DNA of 64,000 nt from Betaproteobacteria bacterium MOLA814 (GTDB lineage Bacteria; Pseudomonadota; Gammaproteobacteria; Burkholderiales; Burkholderiaceae_C): positions 533,018-597,017 of the forward strand of contig AYMW01000001.1 of assembly GCA_000496475.1 (NCBI GenBank), written 5' to 3'. Below are positions 1 to 10,021 of this stretch, one piece after another (the first letter of the stretch is position 1; each line of letters opens with the position of its first letter). The notes beneath the pieces are model-generated. The model saw nothing but the letters and a program-made list of their open reading frames with translations, searched no databases and had not been told where the DNA came from. A program made the translations under genes and the position numbers.

Positions 1-1257
1 AACAGTTTTGCCGTGTGCAACCAGCTCTTCTGGGCTTGGCATGTCAATGCCGTACACATTGGGAAAGCGCACTGGCGGTGCAGCGCTGGCCAAATATACT
101 TTTCTAGCGCCTGCGTCGCGGGCCATTTGCACAATCTCGCGGCTGGTGGTACCACGAACAATGGAGTCGTCTACAAGCAACACATTGCGACCTTTGAACT
201 CAGACGCAATCACGTTGAGCTTTTGGCGCACAGAGCGCTTGCGCACTGCCTGCCCAGGCATGATGAAAGTGCGACCCACGTAACGGTTTTTAACAAAACC
301 TTCGCGGTAAGGCTTGCCCAACAAATGCGCCAGTTGCATGGCGCTCGGGCGTGACGACTCTGGGATCGGAATCACCGAGTCAATCAGGTCTGGCGAAATG
401 GTAGAGATCACACGCTGGGCCAGAGTTTCACCCATGTTCAAACGTGCTTGGTACACCGATACGCCGTCTAACTGCGAGTCTGGTCTGGCCAAATAAACAT
501 ACTCAAACAAGCATGGAAAATGGGCCGAGGTCTCGCTGCATTGCTGCGCGTGCACCTGACCTTGCATATCAATGAACACCGCTTCGCCGGGGTCTATGTC
601 ACGTACTAGGGTGTGGCCTGTGCCCTCGAGCGCGACCGACTCGCTGGCCACCATGGCTGTACCTACGCCTTGACCTAAGCACAGCGGGCGAATACCAAAT
701 GGATCACGAAAAGCCAGCAAGCCGTGGCCGGCGATGAGTGCGACAACGGCATAAGAGCCCTTCAAGCGCTTGTGCATGCGCGTGACTGCCGCAAACACAT
801 CAGCAGGCTTTAGAGGCAGGCCTCGCGTAGCGATGTCGAGTTCGTGAGCCAACACGTTGATCAACACTTCGGAATCAGAATCGGTGTTGATGTGGCGGTG
901 GTCTGTGCTGAACAACTCGGCTTTCAGGGCGTGCGCGTTGGTGAGATTGCCGTTGTGCGACATCACCAAACCAAAAGGAGCGTTGACGTAAAAAGGCTGG
1001 GCCTCCTCTTCGCTGTTGGCGTTGCCAGCCGTGGGGTAGCGCACTTGCCCCAAGCCCACATTACCTGGCAAGGCGCGCATATCTCGGGTACGAAATACAT
1101 CGCGCACCATGCCCTTTGCCTTGTGCATGAAAAACTTTTGACCTTGTTGTGTCACTATGCCTGCGGCGTCTTGGCCGCGGTGCTGCAACAGCAACAAGCC
1201 GTCGTATATCAGTTGATTAACCGGAGCGTTACTGACCACGCCAACAATGCCACACAT
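1..1257 (-). CDS. purF: Amidophosphoribosyltransferase (partial, 3' end off window)
   Basis: PurF makes 5-phosphoribosylamine from PRPP and glutamine, the first committed step of purine synthesis. Translation begins MCGIVGVVSN, so after removal of Met1 the N-terminal nucleophile is Cys2, as in class II glutamine amidotransferases. The PRPP-binding loop VVDDSIVRGTTSRE-type sequence (VDDSIVRGTT visible) lies near residues 362-372. The frame is open through base 1, giving 419 residues; the family is about 500, so the C-terminus lies outside the window. The start codon directly abuts the stop codon of cvpA, which indicates one transcript with cvpA, the SPOR protein and folC. The identification is firm. 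Confidence 0.97.
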   Translation of the reverse strand, partial: MCGIVGVVSNAPVNQLIYDGLLLLQHRGQDAAGIVTQQGQKFFMHKAKGMVRDVFRTRDMRALPGNVGLGQVRYPTAGNANSEEEAQPFYVNAPFGLVMSHNGNLTNAHALKAELFSTDHRHINTDSDSEVLINVLAHELDIATRGLPLKPADVFAAVTRMHKRLKGSYAVVALIAGHGLLAFRDPFGIRPLCLGQGVGTAMVASESVALEGTGHTLVRDIDPGEAVFIDMQGQVHAQQCSETSAHFPCLFEYVYLARPDSQLDGVSVYQARLNMGETLAQRVISTISPDLIDSVIPIPESSRPSAMQLAHLLGKPYREGFVKNRYVGRTFIMPGQAVRKRSVRQKLNVIASEFKGRNVLLVDDSIVRGTTSREIVQMARDAGARKVYLASAAPPVRFPNVYGIDMPSPEELVAHGKTV

Positions 1258-1758
1258 TTATGGAATCAACCTTTCAATCGCCTGTGGCAACACAGGCTTA
1301 AGTAATACCAACACAGATTGCAACAATTGCCCCCCGTTGGAGCTTGCCCACCAGGGTTCAGTTTGTAGCTTCAAAATCAACACAATCAGTGCGCAAGCGA
1401 GCAACACAACCAGGGCACGAACGATGCCAAACAACGCTCCCAGCGACCTATCAGTTGGGCGCAAGCCCGAGGAGCTGATCCAACGGCGAAAAGTTGAAGC
1501 GACAAAGCCGCCTACAAACACAAACACCACAAACACCACGACATAGCGCACCACAACCGACACCAAACCTGAACCGCCTAAGGCTGGCGCCCATTGGGCA
1601 ATCAGTGGCGCCAACAAACTGGTGGCCGTTAAGGCGAACAACCAGTTGGCAATGGCCAGAATTTCATACACCAAACCCCGCCATGCGCCCCAAACCAGTG
1701 ATGACACCAGCATGAGAGCCATGGCGATGTCTAGAACTGACCAACCGACGTAAGCCAT
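1258..1758 (-). CDS. cvpA: CvpA family membrane protein
   Basis: This is a 166-residue hydrophobic protein with about four membrane segments (around residues 8-28, 32-52, 66-88 and 108-130). It matches the CvpA/colicin V production family in size, in topology and in its place immediately before purF. It sits in the inner membrane. CvpA is known in enteric bacteria for colicin V export and envelope stress tolerance, but its molecular activity is unresolved. Its stop codon touches the purF start and only six bases separate it from the preceding SPOR gene, so it belongs to the same operon. Confidence 0.9.
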   Translation of the reverse strand: MAYVGWSVLDIAMALMLVSSLVWGAWRGLVYEILAIANWLFALTATSLLAPLIAQWAPALGGSGLVSVVVRYVVVFVVFVFVGGFVASTFRRWISSSGLRPTDRSLGALFGIVRALVVLLACALIVLILKLQTEPWWASSNGGQLLQSVLVLLKPVLPQAIERLIP

Positions 1759-1764
1759 ACGCCG

Positions 1765-2499
1765 TTAAAACGTCAGAACGCGTGCTTCTAACTTCAACAG
1801 CTCAACGCGGTCTATGAAGTTTTGCAGCTCAACGGCATCATCAAATGGGCCAACGCGCACTCGGATAAATTTCGAACCATTGCTTTGAATGACTTGGGTA
1901 TATGTGGTGATGCCAGCACGCTCTAAACGCAGGCGTACTTCCCGTGCACGCTCTACATCATTGAAAGAACCCACCTGAATCACGCGACGCTTGCCGTCAT
2001 TGGGGTAGTCGGTAGCTGTGGCTGTTGTAGAAGCAGACTTAGCAGCGGCTTTTGCCAAAGTGCCGTTCAAAATAGCTTGTGCCCTAGTTGCCTCGTCTTG
2101 CTTGTCTTTGGCTGCCTGTGCTTGCTGCTCAAGTGATGCTTGCTGCGCTTGTTTGCTGGCCTTGGTTTGCGCCGTCACATCTGGCTGCGTGGTCTCAACT
2201 TGCGGCTTGGTTGCTTCAGCAGGCGCAACAGCAGCTGGAGTTGGCGTGGTACTCACACTGGGCGCAGCAGCCACAGCCGTGGGTGCAAGCAACGGCTGCA
2301 CCTCGTCTTTTGACGGTATGGCCACAGGTAAATCAACCTCTAGTGGACGTGGCTCGGTGTCAAACAACAGCGGAAAACCCACAATGGCAATGGCCACCAA
2401 CAGGGCCGTTCCAACCAAACGGTATTGGGCACGACGTCTGATGGTCTCTACGCTGTCGCTGTCACGCCCAGCACTGGCAGATTTACTAAACTTAAACAT
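1765..2499 (-). CDS. SPOR domain protein (DedD/FtsN-like)
   Basis: The protein has 244 residues: a short cytoplasmic N-terminus, one membrane segment near residues 29-47, a long linker rich in Ala, Gln, Thr and Pro, and a C-terminal SPOR domain from about 170 to 244 (RRVIQVGSFNDVERA, then IRVRVGPFDD). SPOR domains bind denuded peptidoglycan at the division septum, so the protein is expected to span the inner membrane and work in the periplasm at the divisome. The position between folC and cvpA corresponds to dedD in other proteobacteria. I leave the symbol blank because the linker differs from enteric DedD. Confidence 0.88.
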   Translation of the reverse strand: MFKFSKSASAGRDSDSVETIRRRAQYRLVGTALLVAIAIVGFPLLFDTEPRPLEVDLPVAIPSKDEVQPLLAPTAVAAAPSVSTTPTPAAVAPAEATKPQVETTQPDVTAQTKASKQAQQASLEQQAQAAKDKQDEATRAQAILNGTLAKAAAKSASTTATATDYPNDGKRRVIQVGSFNDVERAREVRLRLERAGITTYTQVIQSNGSKFIRVRVGPFDDAVELQNFIDRVELLKLEARVLTF

Positions 2500-2579
2500 A
2501 GGGTGTAAAGCGCACTGAATGGGTTAGTAAGGGCTTCAAGGCTATGGCCGCACATAGGGTTGATGCCAGTTCATCGAAC

Positions 2580-3947
2580 TCAAGCTTTGAGGTGTTTGGC
2601 CTCTAAACGGGGTATGCCTTTGGTCAATACGCCGCCAACGGTGAAGAAAGATCCAAAGACAATGATTCTATCAGTGGGGCTGGCTTTGGCCACGGCTGCA
2701 TCCAAAGCCAGTTGTGGGCTGGTAAAGCACAGGGCGCTGGCCTTTTGCGTTTCTGCTGTTGCTTGGGCTAAAGCCTGAAGCTGCGCGCTGCCAAGGGCTC
2801 GCGGCAGCGGCAAATCTGTGAAATACCAATGGTCGACCAACGGACCAACCGTTGCCAACATCTTGGCCACATCTTTGTCTGCCATGCACCCAAACACTGC
2901 GTGGGTGCCCGGGTAATAGCCCATGGCGTCCAAATTGGCCGTGAGCGTGGCGGCCGCATGCGGGTTGTGCGCCACGTCCAGTACCAAGGTCGGCTCGCCA
3001 GGAACAATTTGAAAGCGTCCTGGCAGCTCTACCAGCGACAAACCCGCTCGTATAGACTGCGCCGAAACCGGCAACTGAGGGCGCAAAGCTTCGAGCGCAG
3101 CCAACACACCTGCTGCATTGAGCAGTTGGTTGGCGCCGCGCAGAGCTGGATAGGCCAAGCCGCTGTAACGCCTGCCGCGCCCTGCCCAGCCCCATTGCTG
3201 CTTGTCACCAGACACATTGAAGTCGCGCCCCAGCAGCCAAGTGTCGGCCCCAATGGCTGTCGCGTGGTCCACCACGCTTTGTGGCGGCACAGGGTCACTC
3301 ACAATAACCGGCTTGCCTTGACGCATGATGCCGGCTTTTTCGAAACCAATGGCCTCGCGGGTGGTACCCAAAAACTCGGTATGGTCAATGTCTACGCTGG
3401 TGATGATGGCGCAGTCGGTGTCAATCACATTGACGGCGTCTAAACGCCCACCCAGCCCAACCTCCAAAATCACAACGTCTAACTTGGCTTGCTGCAGCAA
3501 CCACAAAATTGCCAACGTGGTGAATTCAAAGTAGGTCAAGCTGATGGCTTGGCCATCCAACACGCGGGCTCGCTCAACCACCTCAAACGCCTGACACAGC
3601 TGCTCAGGAGTCACGTGTTCTTCAAACAAGCGACAACGCTCCTCAAACTGCACCAAATGTGGCGAGGTGTAGACCCCAGTTTTATAGCCAGACTGCATCA
3701 GCACGGCCTCTAACATGGCGCAAGTAGAGCCCTTGCCGTTGGTACCAGCCACCGTTATGACCGGGCAGCTCATCACCAAGTGACCTGGTATGCGTGTTAC
3801 CACCTCTTTCACGCGGTCCAAACCCATGTCAATCGCCACAGGGTGTGAAGCCCCTATCACGTCTAGCCACTGCTGCAAGCTGCGCGTTGGCTGCTGTTCA
3901 GTTGGCGTTGCGGTTGCGGTGGGCTGTAGGCTGGGTGTTGTTGTCAT
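2580..3947 (-). CDS. folC: Bifunctional dihydrofolate/folylpolyglutamate synthase
   Basis: FolC ligates glutamate to dihydropteroate and then adds further glutamates to folates. The ATP loop GTNGKGST lies near residues 68-75, followed by the typical TSPHLV segment and, later, EVGLGGRLDAVNV. I chose the ATG at 3947 (455 residues); a TTG three codons upstream is also open but less likely. It is the promoter-proximal gene of a minus-strand run with the SPOR gene, cvpA and purF; accD, which often precedes folC in this group, is absent here, and the upstream neighbour is instead the divergent ArsC-like gene 73 bases away. Confidence 0.95.
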   Translation of the reverse strand: MTTTPSLQPTATATPTEQQPTRSLQQWLDVIGASHPVAIDMGLDRVKEVVTRIPGHLVMSCPVITVAGTNGKGSTCAMLEAVLMQSGYKTGVYTSPHLVQFEERCRLFEEHVTPEQLCQAFEVVERARVLDGQAISLTYFEFTTLAILWLLQQAKLDVVILEVGLGGRLDAVNVIDTDCAIITSVDIDHTEFLGTTREAIGFEKAGIMRQGKPVIVSDPVPPQSVVDHATAIGADTWLLGRDFNVSGDKQQWGWAGRGRRYSGLAYPALRGANQLLNAAGVLAALEALRPQLPVSAQSIRAGLSLVELPGRFQIVPGEPTLVLDVAHNPHAAATLTANLDAMGYYPGTHAVFGCMADKDVAKMLATVGPLVDHWYFTDLPLPRALGSAQLQALAQATAETQKASALCFTSPQLALDAAVAKASPTDRIIVFGSFFTVGGVLTKGIPRLEAKHLKA

Positions 3948-4020
3948 GGCTGTCAATTATGTCGTGGTTTCTATTGTGTCAGTCCACCAAGGCCGGTGCG
4001 CAGACGTGCAAAATACACCC

Positions 4021-4392
4021 ATGATCAACACAGCCAGCACCGTCACCATCTTTGGTATATCCAACTGCGACACCGTCAAAAAAGCCAGAGTCTGGCTGAA
4101 CGAACACGGTGTCAACGCTGTGTTTCACGACTTTAAAAAATCAGGCGTCCCCAACGACGCCGAACTAGACAGCTGGTTTGCCGCGCATGATTGGGCGACG
4201 GTCATCAACAAAAAAGGCACGACATGGCGCAAGCTAGACGCCGAAACGCAACACGCAGTGGTCGATGCTGTCAGCGCCACAGCACTGGCCAAAACCTACC
4301 CAAGCGTCATCAAACGCCCAGTGGTGCGCTGGCCTAATGGCCGCATCACGGTTGGTTTTGTACCAACCGATTGGCGTGCCTTGATCGACTAG
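4021..4392 (+). CDS. ArsC/Spx-family reductase-like protein (YffB type)
   Basis: This is a 123-residue thioredoxin-fold protein of the ArsC/Spx superfamily. The N-terminus reads FGISNCDTVKKARVWL, with a single candidate catalytic Cys at about residue 16, followed by FHDFKKSG and, later, IKRPVVRW. This pattern is that of the YffB subgroup (glutathione-dependent reductase of unproven substrate), not of true arsenate reductase. I placed the start at the ATG at 4021, because an upstream extension would run into the divergent folC promoter region and lacks family similarity. No ars genes are nearby, so arsenic resistance is not supported. Confidence 0.85.
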   Translation: MINTASTVTIFGISNCDTVKKARVWLNEHGVNAVFHDFKKSGVPNDAELDSWFAAHDWATVINKKGTTWRKLDAETQHAVVDAVSATALAKTYPSVIKRPVVRWPNGRITVGFVPTDWRALID

Positions 4393-4456
4393 GCTGCCAA
4401 CCCTTGCATCAACGTATGCCTAGCTGCCCCTACAATTACCCTAGATATTAGATTGA

Positions 4457-5815
<1,359 letters not shown>

Positions 5816-5862
5816 AGCCGGCTAGCCGATACACGTCGAACAGAGACCACTTGCAGTGCGCC

Positions 5863-6858
5863 CTAGTTGGCCGGCACCCAAGTGGTTTTTGTTTGTATTG
5901 CGCGGCGCAACAGTGGCAGCGCGGCCAGCATGGCGGTGCGCCCCGCTGCAATGGCCTGCTTGCGCGCAGCAAAATTAGCTGAGCCAATGTGCTGCAAGTT
6001 AGGCCTTACCACCACATCGGCACCCACCAACTCGAAACCATTCAAGCGCTGACCCATGATGGAAAACGTTTGAAGCATCAAACCCAAGGTGTCATTGGCA
6101 GGCGTGGCGGAAGGCGCACTGGATATGTCCACACCGATCACCAGTTGTGCGCCCATTTGTTTCACAAAGCTCACGGGAACCGGAGCGACCAACCCGCCGT
6201 CTACATACTCTTGCCCGCCTATCGGAACCGGCATAAACACACCTGGCACAGCCGACGAGGCTCGCACCGCTTCGCCAGCATCCCCGCGCTGAAACAGCAC
6301 AGGGTTACCGCTGTTAAGCTGGGTGGCCAGCACGCCAACTGGCTTGGGCATGGCTTGCAACAATGTGCCCTTCACTTGTTCGTTGACGTACTTGGCGAGT
6401 GCCGCACCACGCAACATCCCGCGGTTGCCCCAAGGCATCATCCAATCAGCCAAGGTCGTTTCATTCAAACCCAAAGCAGCCTGCTCTAGGGCGGCACCTG
6501 ACAAACCGCTGGCGTACAACACGGCCACCACGCTGCCTGCGGACGTACCTGCCAACAGGTCCAGCTGAATACCCGCCTCATCCAGTACCTGCAGCACACC
6601 CACATGTGCAAAGCCCCTGGCGGCACCGCCGCCCAAGGCCAAGCCAACGCTTGGCAACTTGGCCACAGTGGGGACTGGCACTGGCTTGATAGGCTCTTCA
6701 GGCGGCAAGTTGGGTTGCAAGACCGAACAGGCGCCCAACACCAGCGCCGCAGCCAACACCACCAGCCGTTGTGTGCAGGCAGCAGCTACAAGCGTCCGTG
6801 CAGTAGCTTGTGCAGGTGTCGGCGTTAAGCGAACAGTGAGAGTGTGTGTGCAGGTCAT
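5863..6858 (-). CDS. Patatin-like phospholipase lipoprotein (RssA-like)
   Basis: The protein has 331 residues. A hydrophobic stretch ends in the lipobox LGAC (Cys about 44), so it is probably an exported lipoprotein. The patatin core follows: glycine-rich oxyanion loop LGGGAARGFAHVG (about 74-86), nucleophile motif GTSAG with Ser about 106, and the catalytic DGG with Asp about 220. These give the Ser-Asp dyad of bacterial patatins, which hydrolyse acyl lipids. The signal region has a long polar lead, so the true start may lie some codons downstream of 6858. Substrate cannot be told from sequence. Confidence 0.88.
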   Translation of the reverse strand: MTCTHTLTVRLTPTPAQATARTLVAAACTQRLVVLAAALVLGACSVLQPNLPPEEPIKPVPVPTVAKLPSVGLALGGGAARGFAHVGVLQVLDEAGIQLDLLAGTSAGSVVAVLYASGLSGAALEQAALGLNETTLADWMMPWGNRGMLRGAALAKYVNEQVKGTLLQAMPKPVGVLATQLNSGNPVLFQRGDAGEAVRASSAVPGVFMPVPIGGQEYVDGGLVAPVPVSFVKQMGAQLVIGVDISSAPSATPANDTLGLMLQTFSIMGQRLNGFELVGADVVVRPNLQHIGSANFAARKQAIAAGRTAMLAALPLLRRAIQTKTTWVPAN

Positions 6859-6950
6859 AGTGGGCAGATCTTAGGGCACCTTGCCAACTGCATGCATTTG
6901 TTTTGTAACGGCAAGCCGGCTGTTATCCAAGACCAATGGCATGGAGTCTG

Positions 6951-6979
6951 TTGACACATCAATAGCCCACATACATATG
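6951..6979 (+). promoter_or_regulatory. Candidate sigma-70 promoter for the antiporter gene
   Basis: A perfect -35 hexamer TTGACA (6951-6956) is followed after 17 bases by CATATG/ATATGA, a weak -10. The 278-base gap between the patatin gene and the antiporter contains no convincing open frame. It also holds a small hairpin near 7087-7103 (GGCTA and TAGCC arms). If used, the promoter gives a leader of roughly 150 bases. This is a string match only. Confidence 0.3.
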
Positions 6980-7136
6980 AATACTATTTGTTTAGCTGCG
7001 GTGCAACTGCTGCTAAGGTGGTTGACATGTTGGCGATTAACCATGCCGTCACATTATTGAACACTCCTAGCCATTAGCTCTTAACGGCTACCGCTGTTAG
7101 CCGATCAGCAACCATTGACCACCCCTCCTCAATCTC

Positions 7137-9020
7137 ATGACCGATCTACTGCTTCTCATATTTTTATTTCTAGCTGCTGGCGTTGTTGCAGTACCAATTG
7201 CTTCACGGCTGGGCTTGGGCTCGGTATTGGGTTATTTAAGCGCTGGTATGGTCATCAGCCCCCTGCTGTCGGTCCTGAACGTGCAGGTTGAGTCGATTCA
7301 GCATGTGGCAGAGTTTGGCGTCGTGATGATGCTGTTTTTAGTCGGCTTGGAGCTAGAGCCAAAACTGCTGTGGTCTATGCGACACCGCCTTCTAGGTCTG
7401 GGTGGACTGCAAGTGGGATTGACGTGCGCACTGGTGATGCTGGGCTTCATCGCGCTGGGCTACACCTGGCAAGTCAGTCTGGCTGTGGGGTTGGTGTTTT
7501 CGCTGTCCTCGACGGCTATCGTGCTACAGACACTGAATGAAAAAGGGTTGTTTAAAAGTCAAGGTGGGCAAGCTAGTTTTTCAGTGTTGCTGTTTCAAGA
7601 CATTGCAGTCATTCCCATGCTGGCCTTGCTGCCGCTGCTGGCCAGCACAGAACTGCTCAGTCTTGCATCAACCGTGTCAAACGAATCCAGCGCCAGCAAC
7701 CCGTCATCCGACATGGCTGACCATGCGTCATCGCTGAGCTTGGTAGCTGGCTTGCCGGGTTGGGCCGCAGGCTTGGTCACCGCAGCAGCTGTGGCAGCTG
7801 TGGTCTTGGTTGGGTCGCGATTGACGCGCCCGGTGTTTCGTTTTATTGCCATGGCCAATTTGCGCGAGTTGTTCACAGCCACCGCATTAGGCATGGTGGT
7901 TGGTATTGCCTTGCTCATGAGCTTGGTCGGACTGTCTCCAGCGTTGGGCACATTTTTAGCCGGTGTTGTACTGGCCAACAGCGAGTACCGCCACGAGTTG
8001 GAGTCGCACATCTACCCGTTTAAAGGCTTGCTGTTGGGATTGTTTTTTATGACGGTTGGTGCGGGCATTAACTTTGAGCTGTTTTTGTTTGACACGGGAA
8101 CGGTACTTGGCTTAACGTTTGGGTTGATTGCGATCAAGGCGCTGGTGCTGTGGGTGCTGAGCGTGGTGTTTGGTATCAACGGCACTGACCGGTGGCTCGT
8201 GACCCTCGGGCTGGCCCAAGCGGGTGAGTTTGGCTTTGTACTCTTAACTTTTACGGTGGGTCAAGCCATCATCCCCCAGGTCTTGGCTGACCAGTTGTTG
8301 TTGGTAGTCGCCTTGTCGATGCTGCTAACGCCAGCGATGTTCATTGTGTTTGAGCGCGTTATTGCCCCGCGCCTAACGGGCGCGCAACAACAACGACCCA
8401 GCGACACCATCGCGCATCAATCTGACATCATCATTGCCGGGCATGGCCGTGTTGGCGGCATCGTCAACCGCATGCTGGGAAGTGCGCAGTACAAGACGAC
8501 CGTGATTGACTTCAGCTCAAAACAACTGGAGGTCCTTCGCACGTTTGGCTTTCAGGCTTATTTTGGCGACGCCACACGTCCCGACCTGTTGGCGGCTGCA
8601 GGGATTGCACAAGCCAAGGTGCTGGTCATTGCCATTGATGGACGCGAACAAATCACAGCGTTGGCGCAATACGTTGGCCACAACTGGCCTCATGTACACG
8701 TGGTTGCGCGCGCATTGGATCGCACACACGTGTACGAGTTGTGGGCCACAGGCTGCCGTGACGTTATTCGAGAAACCTACGACAGCTCATTGCGTATGGG
8801 ACGCTCAACCCTCGAGGCCATGGGCTTGGACACCGCACAAGCCACCCACTTGCGCAACCAATTCGAACAGGCCGACCGCAACGGCATGCTTGAACTGGCA
8901 GAGGTCTACAAGCCAGGCGTGCCAGCCCACGACAACCCAGAATATGTGGCAACAGCCAAACAAATAACAGACAGCATGCGGGTATCCATGCAGCGCCAAG
9001 GTGTGGATGATCCAGGCTGA
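7137..9020 (+). CDS. CPA2 monovalent cation:proton antiporter, KefB/KefC-like
   Basis: The 627-residue protein has an N-terminal sodium/proton exchanger domain with about 12-13 membrane segments (to about residue 390). Its segment LGSVLGYLSAGMVISP, then FLVGLELEPKLLW and SLSSTAIVLQTLNEKG, closely resembles KefC. From about residue 429 follows an RCK/TrkA-N domain starting with DIIIAGHGRVGG, a nucleotide-binding Rossmann fold. The family exports potassium in exchange for protons, and enteric KefC is gated by glutathione adducts. No KefF/KefG ancillary flavoprotein is adjacent. The family assignment is secure; gating is not established. Confidence 0.92.
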   Translation: MTDLLLLIFLFLAAGVVAVPIASRLGLGSVLGYLSAGMVISPLLSVLNVQVESIQHVAEFGVVMMLFLVGLELEPKLLWSMRHRLLGLGGLQVGLTCALVMLGFIALGYTWQVSLAVGLVFSLSSTAIVLQTLNEKGLFKSQGGQASFSVLLFQDIAVIPMLALLPLLASTELLSLASTVSNESSASNPSSDMADHASSLSLVAGLPGWAAGLVTAAAVAAVVLVGSRLTRPVFRFIAMANLRELFTATALGMVVGIALLMSLVGLSPALGTFLAGVVLANSEYRHELESHIYPFKGLLLGLFFMTVGAGINFELFLFDTGTVLGLTFGLIAIKALVLWVLSVVFGINGTDRWLVTLGLAQAGEFGFVLLTFTVGQAIIPQVLADQLLLVVALSMLLTPAMFIVFERVIAPRLTGAQQQRPSDTIAHQSDIIIAGHGRVGGIVNRMLGSAQYKTTVIDFSSKQLEVLRTFGFQAYFGDATRPDLLAAAGIAQAKVLVIAIDGREQITALAQYVGHNWPHVHVVARALDRTHVYELWATGCRDVIRETYDSSLRMGRSTLEAMGLDTAQATHLRNQFEQADRNGMLELAEVYKPGVPAHDNPEYVATAKQITDSMRVSMQRQGVDDPG

Positions 9021-9113
9021 ACAACAGCTGGGCATGGCGGTGACTGGGGGGCGGCGAACCAGCAGATACGCTTGCCCATCACGGGCGCCCTGTTTTGCAT
9101 TACCATTGATTTT

Positions 9114-9141
9114 TGATTAACGTTTACGTTAACGTCAATCA
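9114..9141. promoter_or_regulatory. Candidate operator: ACGT-repeat box upstream of SDR gene
   Basis: Three ACGT units occur at a 6-base period (AACGTT, TACGTT, AACGTC at 9119-9136) inside a partly symmetric block flanked by TTGAT and TCAA. The box ends about 50 bases before the SDR start. It resembles the ACGTTTACG-type sites reported for MerR-family LiuR regulators of branched-chain amino acid and fatty acid catabolism, from memory of that motif. No regulator gene is next to it. The match to an acyl-CoA dehydrogenase target gene makes the idea plausible. Confidence 0.5.
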
Positions 9142-9193
9142 CAACACTGTTTATTTCAACTTCACGTCATCGACACACACAGGAAACGACAGC

Positions 9194-9952
9194 ATGGACA
9201 TCAAAGGCAATGTATTCATAGTGACCGGAGGCGCTTCCGGCTTGGGCGAAGGCACAGCACGCATGCTGATTGACAATGGCGGGCAGGTTTTGATTGCCGA
9301 CATGCAAGTCGACAAAGGTGAGGCTATCGCCGCATCAATAGGCGCACAGTTTATACAATGTGATGTCAGCAACGAAGCTGACGGGCAAGCTGCCGTTGAC
9401 GCAGCGTGCGCAATGGGCTCCTTGTTTGGCTTGATCAACTGCGCTGGCATTGCACCAGCCCAAAAAACCGTTGGTAAAAACGGTGCGCACGACCTCGCCA
9501 CTTTTGCCAAAACGGTGAGCGTCAACTTGGTGGGCAGCTTCAACATGATTCGCTTGGCCGCCACTGCCATGGGCGCCAACACACCGCAAGCCACTGGTGA
9601 GCGTGGCGTGTTAATTTCAACGGCCTCCATAGCCGCCTATGACGGGCAAATTGGCCAAGCCGCCTATGCCGCCTCTAAAGGTGGCATTGTGGGTATGACA
9701 CTGCCTATTGCCCGTGACTTGGCGCGCAGCGGCATCCGCAATATGACCATCGCCCCTGGCATTTTTGGTACACCCATGCTGTTTGGCATGCCCCAAGAGC
9801 TGCAAGACGCGCTGGCTGCTGGGGTCCCCTTTCCCAGCCGATTGGGCACGCCCGCCGACTACGCCAAGCTGGCCAAGCACATCATTGAAAACGACATGCT
9901 GAACGGCGAAGTCATTCGCTTAGACGGCGCCATTCGGTTAACGCCAAAATAA
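9194..9952 (+). CDS. SDR family 3-hydroxyacyl-CoA dehydrogenase-like
   Basis: This is a 252-residue short-chain dehydrogenase. The NAD-binding motif TGGASGLG is at residues 11-18, the structural NCAG motif follows near residue 83, and the catalytic Ser ([11 protein letters not shown]) precedes YAASK with Tyr158 and Lys162. The sequence pattern resembles type II 3-hydroxyacyl-CoA dehydrogenases (HSD17B10-like), which oxidise 3-hydroxyacyl-CoA in fatty acid or isoleucine breakdown. I chose the ATG at 9194, which has AGGA about ten bases upstream; the longer frame from 9113 runs through the putative operator and has no family similarity. Confidence 0.88.
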   Translation: MDIKGNVFIVTGGASGLGEGTARMLIDNGGQVLIADMQVDKGEAIAASIGAQFIQCDVSNEADGQAAVDAACAMGSLFGLINCAGIAPAQKTVGKNGAHDLATFAKTVSVNLVGSFNMIRLAATAMGANTPQATGERGVLISTASIAAYDGQIGQAAYAASKGGIVGMTLPIARDLARSGIRNMTIAPGIFGTPMLFGMPQELQDALAAGVPFPSRLGTPADYAKLAKHIIENDMLNGEVIRLDGAIRLTPK

Positions 9953-10021
9953 AGCGCGGCTAAGGCCAGCGCAGTTGACCAGGCCGCGCAGGTGCCTTTT
10001 GACTTTTAGGCACAATAGCAC

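Noticed and set aside
2018-2518. Long open frame on the plus strand, rich in Ala, Ser and Cys, opposite the SPOR gene
   Set aside because: It lies entirely antisense to a recognisable SPOR-domain gene with low-complexity linker; the composition reflects the reverse of Ala/Gln/Thr codons and no family similarity is visible.
4021-4392. Arsenate reductase and arsenic resistance
   Set aside because: The protein belongs to the YffB/Spx-like branch of the ArsC superfamily, and no arsenic resistance genes are nearby.
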